Shown: positions 1 through 8,909, counted from the stretch's first letter. The stretch: DNA of 64,000 nucleotides from Prinia subflava (GCF_021018805.1 NC_086254.1:22557300-22621299); one strand, 5' to 3'. Numbers and translations: made by a program. Notes: generated by a model from the letters alone, not told the origin.

Positions 1-473
1 CTGCACGACTGCAGACACCCGTGTCCAGTTTGAACTTTCAGGTATACAAATCACCACTCACGGCAGTGCTTGGGTCACAAACTGGGCTGTTTTCATTCAC
101 GACACATCCTTTGCATCCATTCCTCATGTTACTCAGTGGCAAACTGAGTACCATAATTTACCCGTCTAAAGCGCCTAAATCCAAGTCCCTGTGCAGCGCA
201 GACAGGGGCAGGTCCCCCGCGGCACAACCCCGAGCCGGGCTGAGCGGGCACAGCACTCACGGGGGAGCACGGGCGCCGTGATGCCGGCGCTGCAGTGCCT
301 TTGGGCAACTCACTGAACATCTCTTAACTGTTGTATTTTATTTTATTTGGTAAAACAAAATGAAGTGTCCAAAGCCAGGCTCGCCCAGCGTGCCTTCCCC
401 CGCCCACAGCCCAGCCAGGCCTGGCCATGCGGCGCTGCCACTCCGGCAGCTGCGAAATGGCGGCGGGTCCTGC
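1..473. other. Non-coding left edge, no gene recognised
   Basis: No reading frame here resembles a known protein. The first 180 bases have ordinary composition. From about 180 the GC content rises toward the CpG-rich block that precedes the gene at 951. An AT-rich patch (about 327-362) contains TTTTATTTTATTT, which read on the minus strand gives AATAAA-like signals. It could be the end of a minus-strand transcript, but nothing else supports that. Confidence 0.5.
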
Positions 474-830
474 CCGTGAGCCCGGCCCGGCCCCGTGAGC
501 CCGGCCCGGCCCCTGAGCCCGGCCCGTGAGCCCGGCCCGTGAGCCCGGCCCCCTGAGCCCGGCCCGGCCCCCTGAGCCCGGCCCGGCCCCCTGAGCCCGA
601 CCTGGCCCCGTGAGCCCGGCCCGCCCCCTGAGCCCGGCCCGCCCCGTGAGCCCGGCCCGGCCCCGTCAGCCCGGCCCGGCCCCGTCAGCCCGGCCCCCTG
701 AGCCCGGCCCGGCCCCGTGAGCCCGTGAGCCCGGCCCCGTGAGCCCGGCCCGGCCCCCGAGCCCGGCCCGGCCCCGTCAGCCCGGCCCCCTGAGCCCGGC
801 CCGGCCCCTGAGCCCGGCCCAGCCCGTCCC
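474..830. repeat. GC-rich minisatellite, about 19-bp unit
   Basis: Variants of GTGAGCCCGGCCCGGCCCC are repeated head to tail, with shorter 14- to 15-bp units mixed in, for about 350 bp. The minus strand is G-rich with many GGG/GGGG runs and could form G-quadruplexes. The array ends about 120 bp before the inferred promoter at 931-962. Long open frames on both strands are by-products of the repeat and are not genes. Confidence 0.9.
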
Positions 831-895
831 GGCAGCCGCGGCTGCGCAGGGCCGCGGGCACGCCCGGCATGGCGGCGGTGGCGCCCCCTCACGCG

Positions 896-962
896 GGCAC
901 GGGGCGGGCCCGGGGCGGGGCCTGCGGGGTCCATAAATGGCCCCGCGCGGCTCTTTCCGCCC
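896..962 (+). promoter_or_regulatory. CpG promoter of the snoRNA host gene (GC boxes, TATA/CArG-like box)
   Basis: GC boxes lie at about 900-922 (GGGGCGGGCC and GGGGCGGGGCC). CCATAAATGG at 931-940 fits both a weak TATA element and the full CArG consensus CC(A/T)6GG. Pyrimidine-rich start candidates follow: CTCTTTCC at 951, and CCTCTTGCTCC at 961, which is about 29 bp downstream of the AT core. A pyrimidine-initiated start (5'TOP) is typical of vertebrate snoRNA host genes. The start site itself is inferred. Confidence 0.6.
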
Positions 963-1182
963 TCTTGCTCCGGATCGGCCGAGGTGGGTGCGGGTTCTGG
1001 CGGGCCCGGGGCGGGCCCGGGGTCCCCGTCTGCCCCTTCCTGCGGGGGCGGCCAGGGGCGCCCGCCGCGCCGTGTGAGCGCCTCGTTCCGCTCGGCCCGG
1101 GCCCGTCCCCAAGGGCGCCTCCCGGGCTCGGGCCGCTCCTCCCGGCAAGGTCACGCGGAGGCCCCGGACGCGTGTGGGCGCT

Positions 1183-1269
1183 CGCTGGTAGAGGTGATGA
1201 CTCTTTCCCCGTCAGAGCGACAGTGTTGATTACCTCTGTCCAAGCCAGGTCGTGTCTGATGCACCAGCG
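1183..1269 (+). ncRNA. Box C/D snoRNA, copy 1 (diverged)
   Basis: The terminal stem CGCTGGT (1183-1189) pairs perfectly with ACCAGCG (1263-1269). Box C is GTGATGA (1194-1200) and box D is CTGA (1256-1259). A C'-like GTGTTGAT lies in the middle (1223-1230), after a conserved TTTCCCCGTCAGAGCGACA segment. The guide next to box D reads GCCAGGTCGTGT, one base different from copies 2 and 3. It lies in intron 1, 67 bases upstream of the exon 2 acceptor, a distance typical of intronic snoRNA processing. The family name and the RNA target are not known to me. Confidence 0.8.
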
Positions 1270-1951
1270 GGGCGGCCGCGGGCCGGTGCTCCCCGTCCGC
1301 TGCTCCCGGTGCTCACTGTGCTTTGTTTCCCCGCAGGGCGCGGCGGAGCCCGAGGCGCCCGGCGCAGCCCCGTGCCCGAGCCAGGCCGGCCATGAGGGCA
1401 TCATCCCGCCTCTGCCGGGGCCAGGCGGTAAGTGTGCGAAATAACTGTTCTATAGCTAACTAAACCCGCACGTGTTTATATTTGCCCTTTCAAAGGAGTT
1501 AGAGAATTACTGGCCGCGCATTGCCAGGGTGGTGCCACTGGAGCGGTACCACGTGCGGGTCCCTCCTGCAGGAGCCCGGCGCGGGGGTTCCGGGGGCTCC
1601 GTGTCCTGTCCTGCCCCGGCCCCGGGCGGGGCTCACGGCCCCGGGCAGCGCAGCGCCCCCGCCGGGAATCGCGACCCCCGCGGGGGCTCCAGGCCTGGGC
1701 TTGCAAGAGGCGATAAGAACTGTTCATCTCTGCCTGGCGCCTCTTTTCCTGTTGACTGTCTTGGCTGTCTTGAACTCTGCTCTAGTACCTCCATACATTG
1801 GTTTTCTCCATTTTTTGGGGAGTATTTCCCTACTGTGTATACCTGTAGAGCATGCCAACCAGCCACGTTTTGGGGGAGGATTTACATGGCCTCTCTCATG
1901 GCCCATGGTTCTGCCAGGGGATGTGGGTGTGCAGCCACAGCTCCTAGGGAC

Positions 1952-2046
1952 TTGCTGGTGTAAGTGATGACTGAATTTTTTCCCCATCAGAGCGACAGTG
2001 TTGATTTCTTGCTGTTCAAGCCAGATCGTGTCTGATGCACCAGCAG
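1952..2046 (+). ncRNA. Box C/D snoRNA, copy 2
   Basis: The terminal stem TTGCTGGTG (1952-1960) pairs with CACCAGCAG (2038-2046), with a G.T wobble at the base. Box C is GTGATGA (1964-1970), box D is CTGA (2032-2035) and a C'-like box is GTGTTGAT (about 1998-2005). The box D guide is GCCAGATCGTGT. It sits in intron 2, about 96 bases before the exon 3 acceptor. The 95 bases are identical to copy 3 at 2881-2975. Confidence 0.82.
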
Positions 2047-2206
2047 GGCAGTGCTGCTGTGTCCCACCCTGGTGTTAAAAGATGCCTGAAATACTGGAAT
2101 CAGGGGTCCTTTGCTGATGGTTCCCTTTTGCTTCACCCCCAGGGCACGGATGGCAGATGCGGGGGGTTGAGTCTTGGGGAGACCTGAAGTTAAGGCTGCA
2201 GCTGAC

Positions 2207-2212
2207 AATAAA
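2207..2212 (+). terminator. Possible early polyadenylation signal in exon 3
   Basis: AATAAA is followed within 30 bases by GT-rich sequence (GTGTGTGATGTGGGC), as expected for a cleavage site. Its use would give a short host transcript that skips snoRNA copy 3. Confidence 0.35.
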
Positions 2213-2827
2213 GAAGTGTGTGATGTGGGCACTTGTCTGGTTTGCTCCACCATGCCTGAACCTCTAGCAAATAATGGTAAGCCCTTGAAGTAAGTGTGAA
2301 TCACATGTTTGATTAAATTTAAAAAAAAAAGAAGGGAGGAAGGGGAAGAAATATTTTTCTTCAAGGGAGTTGCTTCCAGTTTATCCCTAGAGACCACACT
2401 GATGAATGTTAACCTAGGTATTGTAGAAGTGGGAGTTCAGGGATTTTGCTCCTGTAGAGGTATTTCAATGAGGTCCTTAGGGCCTCCTGTCCCATCATGT
2501 CCAGAGTGAACAGCAGCCAGGAGGCTGCAGGCTGCCCGTGTGCAGAGCTGGAGCAGCAGGGTGGCTCACAGCTCAGCCCTGCTTGCTCCCCTGCTGCCGT
2601 GTGCAGAGGGCTCGTTTGAAGGGCACTGCACTGACAGCCGTGGGTGATGGGCTGCCCCGAGCAGCTGCCCCAGCAAGGAGCAGGGAGCATTCTGGCTGGA
2701 GTGTGTCCCTGTGGGAGCTGCTGCTGGCAAGGCTCGTCTGCCCTGGCCCTTGCTGGCCGGTTAAGGGAGTGCAAAGGGGTTGCCAGTGTGGGCACAGCTC
2801 TGCCCCTTGCTCTGCCCTTGGCTCATG

Positions 2828-3212
2828 GTGCCTGTGCCTCTGCCAGGGGACGTGGGTGTGCAGCCACAGCTCCTAGGGACTTGCTGGTGTAAGTGATGAC
2901 TGAATTTTTTCCCCATCAGAGCGACAGTGTTGATTTCTTGCTGTTCAAGCCAGATCGTGTCTGATGCACCAGCAGGGCAGTGCTGCTGTGTCCCACACCC
3001 TGGTGTTAAAAGATGCCTGAAATACTGGAATCAGGGGTCCTTTGCTGATGGTTCCCTTTTGCTTCACCCCCAGGTCACTGGGAAGGCAGATGTGAGGGGT
3101 TGAGACCTGGGGGGACCTGAAGTTAAGGCTGCAGCTCACAGTGAAGAAGTGTGATGAGGACATCGTCAGGTTGCTCCATGTGTGCCCCTTTGTCAAGGGA
3201 AAATAGTAAGTC
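2828..3212 (+). repeat. Duplicated snoRNA-intron-exon cassette, copy B
   Basis: This is the partner of the block at 1905-2281. The snoRNA part is unchanged. The exon part has diverged: CACTGGGA is inserted after the acceptor, several substitutions occur, and the AATAAA of copy A (2207-2212) reads CAGTGA here. Confidence 0.8.
2881..2975 (+). ncRNA. Box C/D snoRNA, copy 3 (identical to copy 2)
   Basis: It has the same stem, box C (2893-2899) and box D (2961-2964) as copy 2, with no base difference over 95 nt. Flanking DNA matches on both sides: upstream about 50 bp beginning CTGCCAGGGGA, downstream through the acceptor into the exon. The match contains small indels, for example CCCACCC versus CCCACACCC. 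It lies in intron 3, about 99 bases before the exon 4 acceptor. Confidence 0.82.
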
Positions 3213-3803
3213 TAATGCACTGGGGTGCATTTGAAAGCTGTATATTTGCTTTTTACAAATTTGCTGTTACAGTGGGTAGACAAAATACGGACTGTTCTCT
3301 TCACAGGTTGAGATTTACAAGAAGTTCCTGAGCCCTGCTGGAGTTTGTGTTCTGCTAAAGAAGAAGGATGGTTCTGCTGCTCCCGTGCTGCTGCCTGGGA
3401 TTCTCATCCAAGCCACAGCATTCCCATCTCCCTGCAAACAGCTCTGACCTCTCAAAGCTGTCAGGAGTGATGAATTTGTGTCCTTTGGTACAAGGCGTGT
3501 AACTGGAATGAATCCTGGAACTTGCTGCATGTTTAATGCAGTTGGATGCTTTTGTTAGCAGGGGTTGCACTCCCTGCCTGGCAACTCCAGTTATTCTGGA
3601 GTTATTCATAATCATGAGAGGCAGGGAAGCCTCTCCTGGGAGCACTGTCGGGTATGGGGGGATGGCCTTGTGTAAGGAAGGGAGTCAGGGCTTGATTCTC
3701 TCCTGCCATCCAGAAAGCTTCCGTGGTGTATCCCTGTGAAGTGGGCAGGGGGTGTCAGATGCTGCAGCACAGTGTGTTTCTGTACTGCTGGGAGCCTGTT
3801 TTT

Positions 3804-3809
3804 AATAAA
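3804..3809 (+). terminator. Polyadenylation signal of the snoRNA host gene
   Basis: AATAAA is followed by a GT-rich stretch (GAGTAATGGTGAGTTGGGTG). It marks the likely end of the terminal exon, which begins at about 3307. Confidence 0.55.
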
Positions 3810-3834
3810 ATCTGAGTAATGGTGAGTTGGGTGA

Positions 3835-4317
3835 CTGGCATTCTCTTGACCCACGTTAAGCAGCTCATTCCTGCATCTCCCAGTTGTGAGGGGAGTGGGA
3901 GAGCACAGCACCAGTGTGCTGCTGGAGCTGCCTGCTGCCTCCAGCCAAAAGAAGAGGCATGATCTCATGGCAACAGGGTTCCACGTACCCTGGATAGAAG
4001 TGCATTCAAAGCAGTCTTCCATTAAATTGAGATGACATTCTTCTCATTAAATTAATGTAAGTGGTGTGATCTCTTAAAACTACAACATATTGGTGAGGGG
4101 CCAGTAAACATTCTGTAGGGAGGAGGGAGGTTGTCCAGTGGGAGCTGGAGGGACAGATTAGGCTGAAACATGTCCATGGCATGTGTTATTACCACGGCAA
4201 GAAGGTCCGGTTTCAATCTCTGCTGCGATTGCATATATGAATCAGGATGAAATTTAAAACTTAGGTTATTAATTATCCTGGTTGGTAGGTTACTAATCCC
4301 AGGCAACCTCTGGATGC
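3835..4317. other. Intergenic, no gene recognised
   Basis: This is ordinary sequence between the host-gene end and a short repeat cluster. I see no exon, RNA gene or element. Confidence 0.5.
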
Positions 4318-4385
4318 TGGAGGGATGGTTAGGGTGCCTGGAGGGATGATTTAGGGTGCCCGGAGGGATGATTTAGGGACCGGGG
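4318..4385 (+). repeat. Short 22-bp tandem repeat, three units
   Basis: GGAGGGATGGTTAGGGTGCC-like units occur about three times. Each contains TTAGGG, but the spacing is not telomeric. Confidence 0.7.
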
Positions 4386-4504
4386 CAGGGTTTGGGGACC
4401 CGGAGCAAGATTGGGGGACCGGGGCACCTGCGGCCCGCAGGGGGCGCTGTGCGGCCGCTGCTGCCCCTCAGGGCGGTGCCGGCCCGGCCCAGCCCGGGGA
4501 CAGC

Positions 4505-4720
4505 CGGAGCCCCCGGACCCGCTGCGGTGTCCCCAGAGTGCCCGGAGCCCCCAGACCCGCTGCGGTGTCCCCAGAGCCCCCGGACCCGCTGCCGTGTCCC
4601 CAGAGCCCCCGGACCCGCTGCCGTGTCCCCAGAGTGCCCGGAGCCCCCGGACCCGCTGCGGTGTCCCCGTGTCCCCAGAGCCCCCGGACCCGCCCCGGTG
4701 TCCCCGGAGCAGCCGTGACA
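4505..4720. repeat. GC-rich minisatellite, 28/38-bp units
   Basis: Units built from CCCCCGGACCCGCTGCGGTG plus TCCCCAGAG, with an optional 10-bp TGCCCGGAGC insert, repeat about seven times. The array is followed by a CpG-rich segment (4738-4800) ending in CCGTTG|GTAAGAGG, which resembles a donor site. A short exon could sit there, but nothing confirms it. Confidence 0.85.
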
Positions 4721-4804
4721 GAACCTCCTGGGGCACGGGCGATCGCTACAGACGCTGCTTGGGCTGTAGCGGCCGCGGGGGGCAGACAGCCCCGTTGGTA
4801 AGAG

Positions 4805-6035
4805 GTGGGCATGAAGAGATTTAAAGCAGCCTGACTTTAGCTGGCCCTGGTGAGCTCCCGAGTTTGTCCCTGGTGATTTGAGTGAGGGGATGGGGGTCAG
4901 CAGTGTGCTCTGGGCGAAGGCTGCCCCGTGCCGGGGGCTCTGCAGGGCTCTCGGTTCCAGCAGCTGTAGCAGAAGCAGACTGTGCTGTTGGTACTTGTGT
5001 AACTTTCTAAACTGAAGCCTGCAGTCACTCACTGGGCTGGTATGTTTAAGCAAATGTTTACTTTTCTCAAACAGATCTGTTTCTTGGTGCCATGAGCATT
5101 TGAGAGAAAAACAGCACAGATTATTTCCCTGTCTAATGTTGCTTTTAATAGAAATTTTCATACACAGGGAGAGTTTTAACATTTGTATTCCCAAAGACCC
5201 AGGCATATTTTGACTGCATGATGATTATTATATTCTTTTTAGGCCCATGTGTTAGCTGCTGCATTAGCTTATGCACAGTCCATTACTCACTGGTGCTTCT
5301 ACTTGCTGTGTTATTTCCTCTGCTTTCATCTCTGTTCAGTGATCAGATTATCTGACACATCAGCTGTGTGAGAGTCTGGACATTACCATGGACAGCCAGT
5401 GGCTCTTCTGCTCCTGAACCTCTCCCTGTATCATCTACGAGCCACATTTCTTCTCTAAAAGCACACTTGTTTGGCTCCTCACAAGGCCAGCAGATCCACC
5501 CACACTGGGCACTTTGTCTTGCAAGAAATCTATTGCTGGACTGATGGTCCAGCGTGTCTTGGGCCATGTTTCCTTGGCACTTTAAGAGCCTGTCAGGAAA
5601 AAAAAGCCAAAACCCAAACCCTAAAAAATCCCCAGGGCTATGTCAAACCAGAACAAGAGAGAACTGCTTTCACTCTGGGAATGTAAGATAAGAAACAAAG
5701 TTTGCTCCCAGGAGCTTGCTGGGGGGATTGAATGTAAACCCTTCTGAGATGCTTGGACTCAAATCCAATTTTCTAACCTCACAGGGTCAGCCAAAATTGC
5801 AGTCTTCATGTAGACCCATAACTTTCTGAAGCTGATTTTCATTCAGTCAGTATCTCAGAATAATGTTCCTCCTACCTCAGCTGTTGGCAGGGGGCTGTGA
5901 GTGCTGGGCCTGGGGAGTGTGGTGTCCTTCTGCCCCTCAGGAATTGCGCAGGAGCCGCGCCCCTCTGGTTGGTGTGAACTGATTACTGAGTCATGCAGCC
6001 TCCTTTTGAGTGTCCTTCCTGTTCTAGATCAAAGA
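4805..6035. other. Intergenic, no gene recognised
   Basis: This stretch of about 1.2 kb between the repeat cluster and a MIR remnant contains no exon with a recognisable protein, no RNA gene and no tandem repeat. Confidence 0.5.
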
Positions 6036-6039
6036 ACGA

Positions 6040-6125
6040 GATGGGAATTGGTTAAGTGACTTACCCGAGGTCACACAGAGTGACTCGTTGGCAGAGGCAG
6101 GAATTAACAGGATGTCTTTCAATTC
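6040..6125 (-). mobile_element. MIR-type SINE remnant
   Basis: GGTTAAGTGACTTACCCGAG followed by GTCACACAG, then GGCAGAGGCAGGAATT, matches the reverse complement of the MIR core as I recall it (the stretch around TGTGTGACCTTGGGCAAGT). It is an old, diverged fragment. MIR/CORE-SINE fossils predate the bird-mammal split and are scarce in bird genomes. Confidence 0.65.
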
Positions 6126-6534
6126 CATCTCCCTACACCCCAGAGCTACTGATTTCTAGCTCTCTTTCCTCTCCCAGCTTTTATGCCTCTTGCTCACTGA
6201 AGGCTTTGCCACACGTGCAATTTCGAAGGTGACAATATCTGACCACTGCCAAGAAAATTAGAGGCCTGTTCTTTGCTGCAGACATCTAGCAAAATACAAA
6301 GAAGATACAGTTCTTTCTATTGCTTATCATTTTGGAACATTTTACCATGTTATGCCAAGCTGATGCAGTGCCAGGTCTCCTCTGTGCCCATGCCTCCAAA
6401 ACTGTACATGGTGAAGGTGCTAACCTATCCTCTAATGTTATTTTCTATTTTTCTAGAAACATCTTTGCTGCAGTTTCCCTGAAATGGGGACACTCTGTCC
6501 ATACCCAGTCTTAGTACAATAGCATAATCACTTG

Positions 6535-6606
6535 CAAAATAAAAATAAAAAAATAAAAAAAGAAAAATAGAAAAAAAAGAAAAAGAAAAAAAAGAAAAAA
6601 TAAAAT
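6535..6606 (+). repeat. A-rich low-complexity tract
   Basis: About 70 bases of A runs are broken by single T or G. This could be the tail of a retrocopy or simple slippage. No source gene is visible upstream. Confidence 0.85.
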
Positions 6607-6609
6607 CAG

Positions 6610-7080
6610 TGGGTGGGTTTTATAAGTCCCAGTTCAGAGTTCAGCAAGGTATAACATCTGTTGTGATCAATATTTTAGAGCAAGCCTCTTTGATTAAAAA
6701 GTTACAGTAAAGCCCTTTGCTTTGTACTGAATAGCTAAATAATTCACAGGAATGGTTGTAATATCTCTCTAAGCTTCTTGCATTTCAAATTAAGAAGAAA
6801 ATTCAGGGTAACTCTGTAGAGAGGTAGCGTAGCCAGCTGGATCATTCTCCTTAGGAGCTGCTGTACTGGCAGTGAAGTACTTTCCATTTTTTAATGGCTC
6901 CCCAGGTATGCTGGAGTCAAATTCGTCAAAAAAGATGGTCTCCTTTAGCATCTGTTTTGGATATTTTTTCGATAAGCTGGTGGGTAAATGCCCGTAGCAA
7001 GGGCTGAAGAGTTTTTGGTTTAGAGACCACAGAAAGGGAGTGTCGCAGCCAGAGTGAAGTGCCACAGAGAGGGCGGCAGG
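6610..7080. other. AT-rich to CpG transition upstream of SBSPON
   Basis: AT-rich sequence to about 7020 gives way abruptly to the CpG-rich SBSPON promoter. The minus strand is open across it, but the frame resembles no protein I know. Confidence 0.45.
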
Positions 7081-7263
7081 AGGGGAGGGCAGCGGGGGAG
7101 CAGCACCTGCGGCACCGGGCTGGGCAGGGCGGGCTGTGCCCGGGCCGGGGCCGCGCCGGCCCCGCGGTCCCGGGGAGCGGCCCCACGGGCCTCGCCCGGC
7201 CCCGCCCGGTGCGGGCGCCTCCTGCCCTCCTGCCCCGTGCGGGGCCGGGCCGGCTGCTCCGCC
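7080..7263 (+). promoter_or_regulatory. SBSPON: CpG-island promoter and 5' UTR of SBSPON
   Basis: The sequence is strongly GC- and CpG-rich, with several GC-box-like motifs and no TATA box just upstream of the start codon. The transcription start cannot be placed by eye. The island continues through coding exon 1. Confidence 0.55.
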
Positions 7264-7501
7264 ATGGGCAGCGGTCCCCGCTGGCTGCCGGCGCTGCCGC
7301 TGCTGCTGCCGCTGCTGCTGCCGCCGGCGCTGCCCCGCCGCGCCCCGGGCTGCGCCGCCCGCGGGCTGTGCTGCCCCGGCCGCGACCCCGCCTGCCTGAG
7401 CGCCGGCCGCCGGCCCGACGGCTCCGCCGGGCCCTGCTACTGCGACCAGGAGTGCGCCCGCACCCTCGACTGCTGCCACGACTACGCCCAGGCCTGCCCA
7501 G
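7264..7501 (+). CDS. SBSPON: SBSPON coding exon 1: signal peptide and somatomedin-B domain
   Basis: SBSPON (RPESP) is a small secreted extracellular-matrix protein. The five exons found here encode 267 residues, close to the mammalian length of about 264. The start ATG (7264) lies in GCCATGG, a good Kozak context, and opens a leader whose core is leucine-rich (residues 8-24). Residues 30-79 are a cysteine-rich somatomedin-B domain with Cys at 30, 36, 37, 44, 58, 60, 64, 70, 71 and 78. The hallmark is CYCDQEC followed by DCCHDY. Family knowledge: such domains are disulfide knots in matrix proteins such as vitronectin. The exon ends CCCAG|GTGAGC in phase 1. The exon is very GC-rich, with a leucine/proline leader, as in many avian first exons. 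Confidence 0.93.
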
Positions 7502-7724
7502 GTGAGCCCCGGCCGCGTGTCCGGGCGCCGCCGGGCCCGGCCGGCTTGGGGGGAAGGCGGAGGAGCCTGGGGAACTGCCGAGAACTGCCCAAGACAGCTG
7601 TGGGGAGGTCTGGAATAAGGGAAGTTGTACTGAGCAGTGTCAATAGGTGTTATTTCTGGAGCAGGTGTTTCACTGGCGTCCTTCCTGTAACCTTGCTCAG
7701 CCGCGGTTGTTGCTCCTCCTGCAG

Positions 7725-7919
7725 TTGTCCCCTGTGTCGTGTCTCAGTGGAGCGCCTGGAGCGGCTGTGCAGAGCCCTGCAGGACAACCCATCGTGTGCG
7801 GGTGCGGCGCATCCTGCAGGAGCCGCGGAACGGCGGGCACGCGTGCCCTGCCCTGGAGCAGAGGGCCGGCTGCGTCGAGTACTGGAGCCGGCAGGGAACC
7901 GAGTGCCAGCAGGCCCTCG
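7725..7919 (+). CDS. SBSPON: SBSPON coding exon 2: thrombospondin type-1 repeat
   Basis: The acceptor is CTCCTGCAG|TTG and the donor CTCG|GTGAGT, phase 1 in and out, 65 codons (residues 80-144). It encodes the thrombospondin type-1 domain. The tryptophan ladder WSAWSGC is at residues 88-94, followed by C-RTTHRVRVRRI, the conserved arginine strand, then NGGHAC and the cysteines closing the fold. In this family WxxW motifs are candidates for C-mannosylation. An extra conserved cysteine (83) comes just before the domain. Confidence 0.93.
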
Positions 7920-8830
7920 GTGAGTCCGCTGGAAGGGTCTGGTGGTCGTGGGGAGGGCTCCGGTTTGGGTCAGCAGAGCTGTTTTTTCCTTTGTTTGAAG
8001 AGCTGCTTTTAGACACCGGCATGTTTGCCGTGGGCCTGCCTGGGCTGACGGAGAGCTGAGCCCTTCACACAGGGGCTCAGACAATTTCCTTCCCGGACAG
8101 TGCTGGAGGTGGTGCCGGCCATCTGCTGTGATCCACCGTGTCTCAAAAGTGAGATGTTACAGGTCTGTGCTCCCACTTACACAAGTGCAAATCTCTGGAA
8201 ATTTTGGTGAGATTGGCAGATTTACATCTGTTTAAAACTTCTGTAATTGGGTATTGAACATTTTTTTTTTCCACTTATATGTATGTATTTTTTTATTTTA
8301 TGACTTATCTGCAAAAAGTCTCAAAGGAGTGATACCTCTCCATGCCTTCTCTGAGCTGGAGCAGAGTGCAGGCGAGGGACACCTCTGGATAGTTTCTGGA
8401 GAAAACCCCTGGGTTTAGTTTGTTCAAATCAGGTGTTTGGGGAATGCCTTTGCTGATTTTTTTAGAAGAACTGCTTGTCATTTTGGTTGGTATTTTGGGG
8501 TCAAAATCTGTCCAGTCTGGATGTCAGCTGCAAGTGACTCCTTCAAACCTGTTGAGAGCTGGCATTAAGTGAATATTGCCTCTCCCTCTGTCTTGGGGTG
8601 TTCCCATATGTAGGCTTACTCTGCTCAGGCAAAAATCTGGCAGCTATACAGATTCTCTTCCCAGTGAAAATACAATGAAAATATGAAAATACAACCTAGA
8701 ATTGTTTTTGTCTCCTGCTAAAGATGAAACCCTGGCATTAAAAGCCCATCTTTTCTGTTTTGCAGACATAACGAGCCTTAGAGCAGCATTGCCACTGACG
8801 CTCTGTACCCTTTCTCTTTGGTATACACAG

Positions 8831-8909
8831 TCCCAGCACTAATAACCACGGGAGGGTTTGGAAAAGCAAGGAAGAAAAGAGCTTCAGCTGATGGCAGTGA
8901 AAGGGCAGG
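8831..8909 (+). CDS. SBSPON: SBSPON coding exon 3: basic linker
   Basis: The acceptor is GTATACACAG|TCC and the donor CAGG|GTAAGT. It is 79 bases, entering in phase 1 and leaving in phase 2 (residues 145-171). The peptide VPALITTGGFGKARKKRAS matches what I recall of the linker in other vertebrates. The run RKKR (158-161) fits a furin-type cleavage consensus, so processing between the thrombospondin repeat and the C-terminal module is possible. Confidence 0.88.

Larger units (their letters stand above)
1905..2281 (+). repeat. Duplicated snoRNA-intron-exon cassette, copy A
   Basis: This block of about 375 bp, running from the approach to the snoRNA through the 3' splice site and most of the exon to the donor, recurs at about 2828-3212, offset by 929 bp. 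Shared landmarks are GTGTGCAGCCACAGCTCC, the snoRNA, the acceptor CACCCCCAG, the exon text GACCTGAAGTTAAGGCTGCA and a following GTAAGT-like donor. Confidence 0.8.
951..3830 (+). ncRNA. Spliced non-coding snoRNA host gene, five inferred exons
   Basis: Inferred exons from splice consensus are about 951/962-983 (donor gag|gtgggt), 1337-1427 (acceptor ccccgcag, donor gcg|gtaagt), 2143-2276 (acceptor cacccccag, donor atg|gtaagc), 3075-3207 (same acceptor, donor near tagtaagtc) and 3307 to about 3830 (acceptor cttcacag, AATAAA at 3804-3809). No exon has a persuasive reading frame. The first three introns each contain one box C/D snoRNA of the same family, about 70-190 bases upstream of the next acceptor, as in vertebrate snoRNA host genes. 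Exons 3 and 4 are homologous, because the snoRNA-intron-exon block was duplicated. The likely job is to deliver snoRNAs, with the spliced RNA being degraded or having a separate role. I do not recognise it as a named SNHG gene. SBSPON follows on the same strand 3.4 kb downstream. Confidence 0.65.

Noticed and set aside
4318..4385. Interstitial telomere repeat
   Set aside because: TTAGGG occurs only once per 22-bp unit and never in direct tandem.
6790..7479. Minus-strand frame of 229 codons opposite SBSPON exon 1
   Set aside because: Mirror of the GC-rich first exon; no recognisable domain, and the minus strand has no promoter or splice signals to support it.
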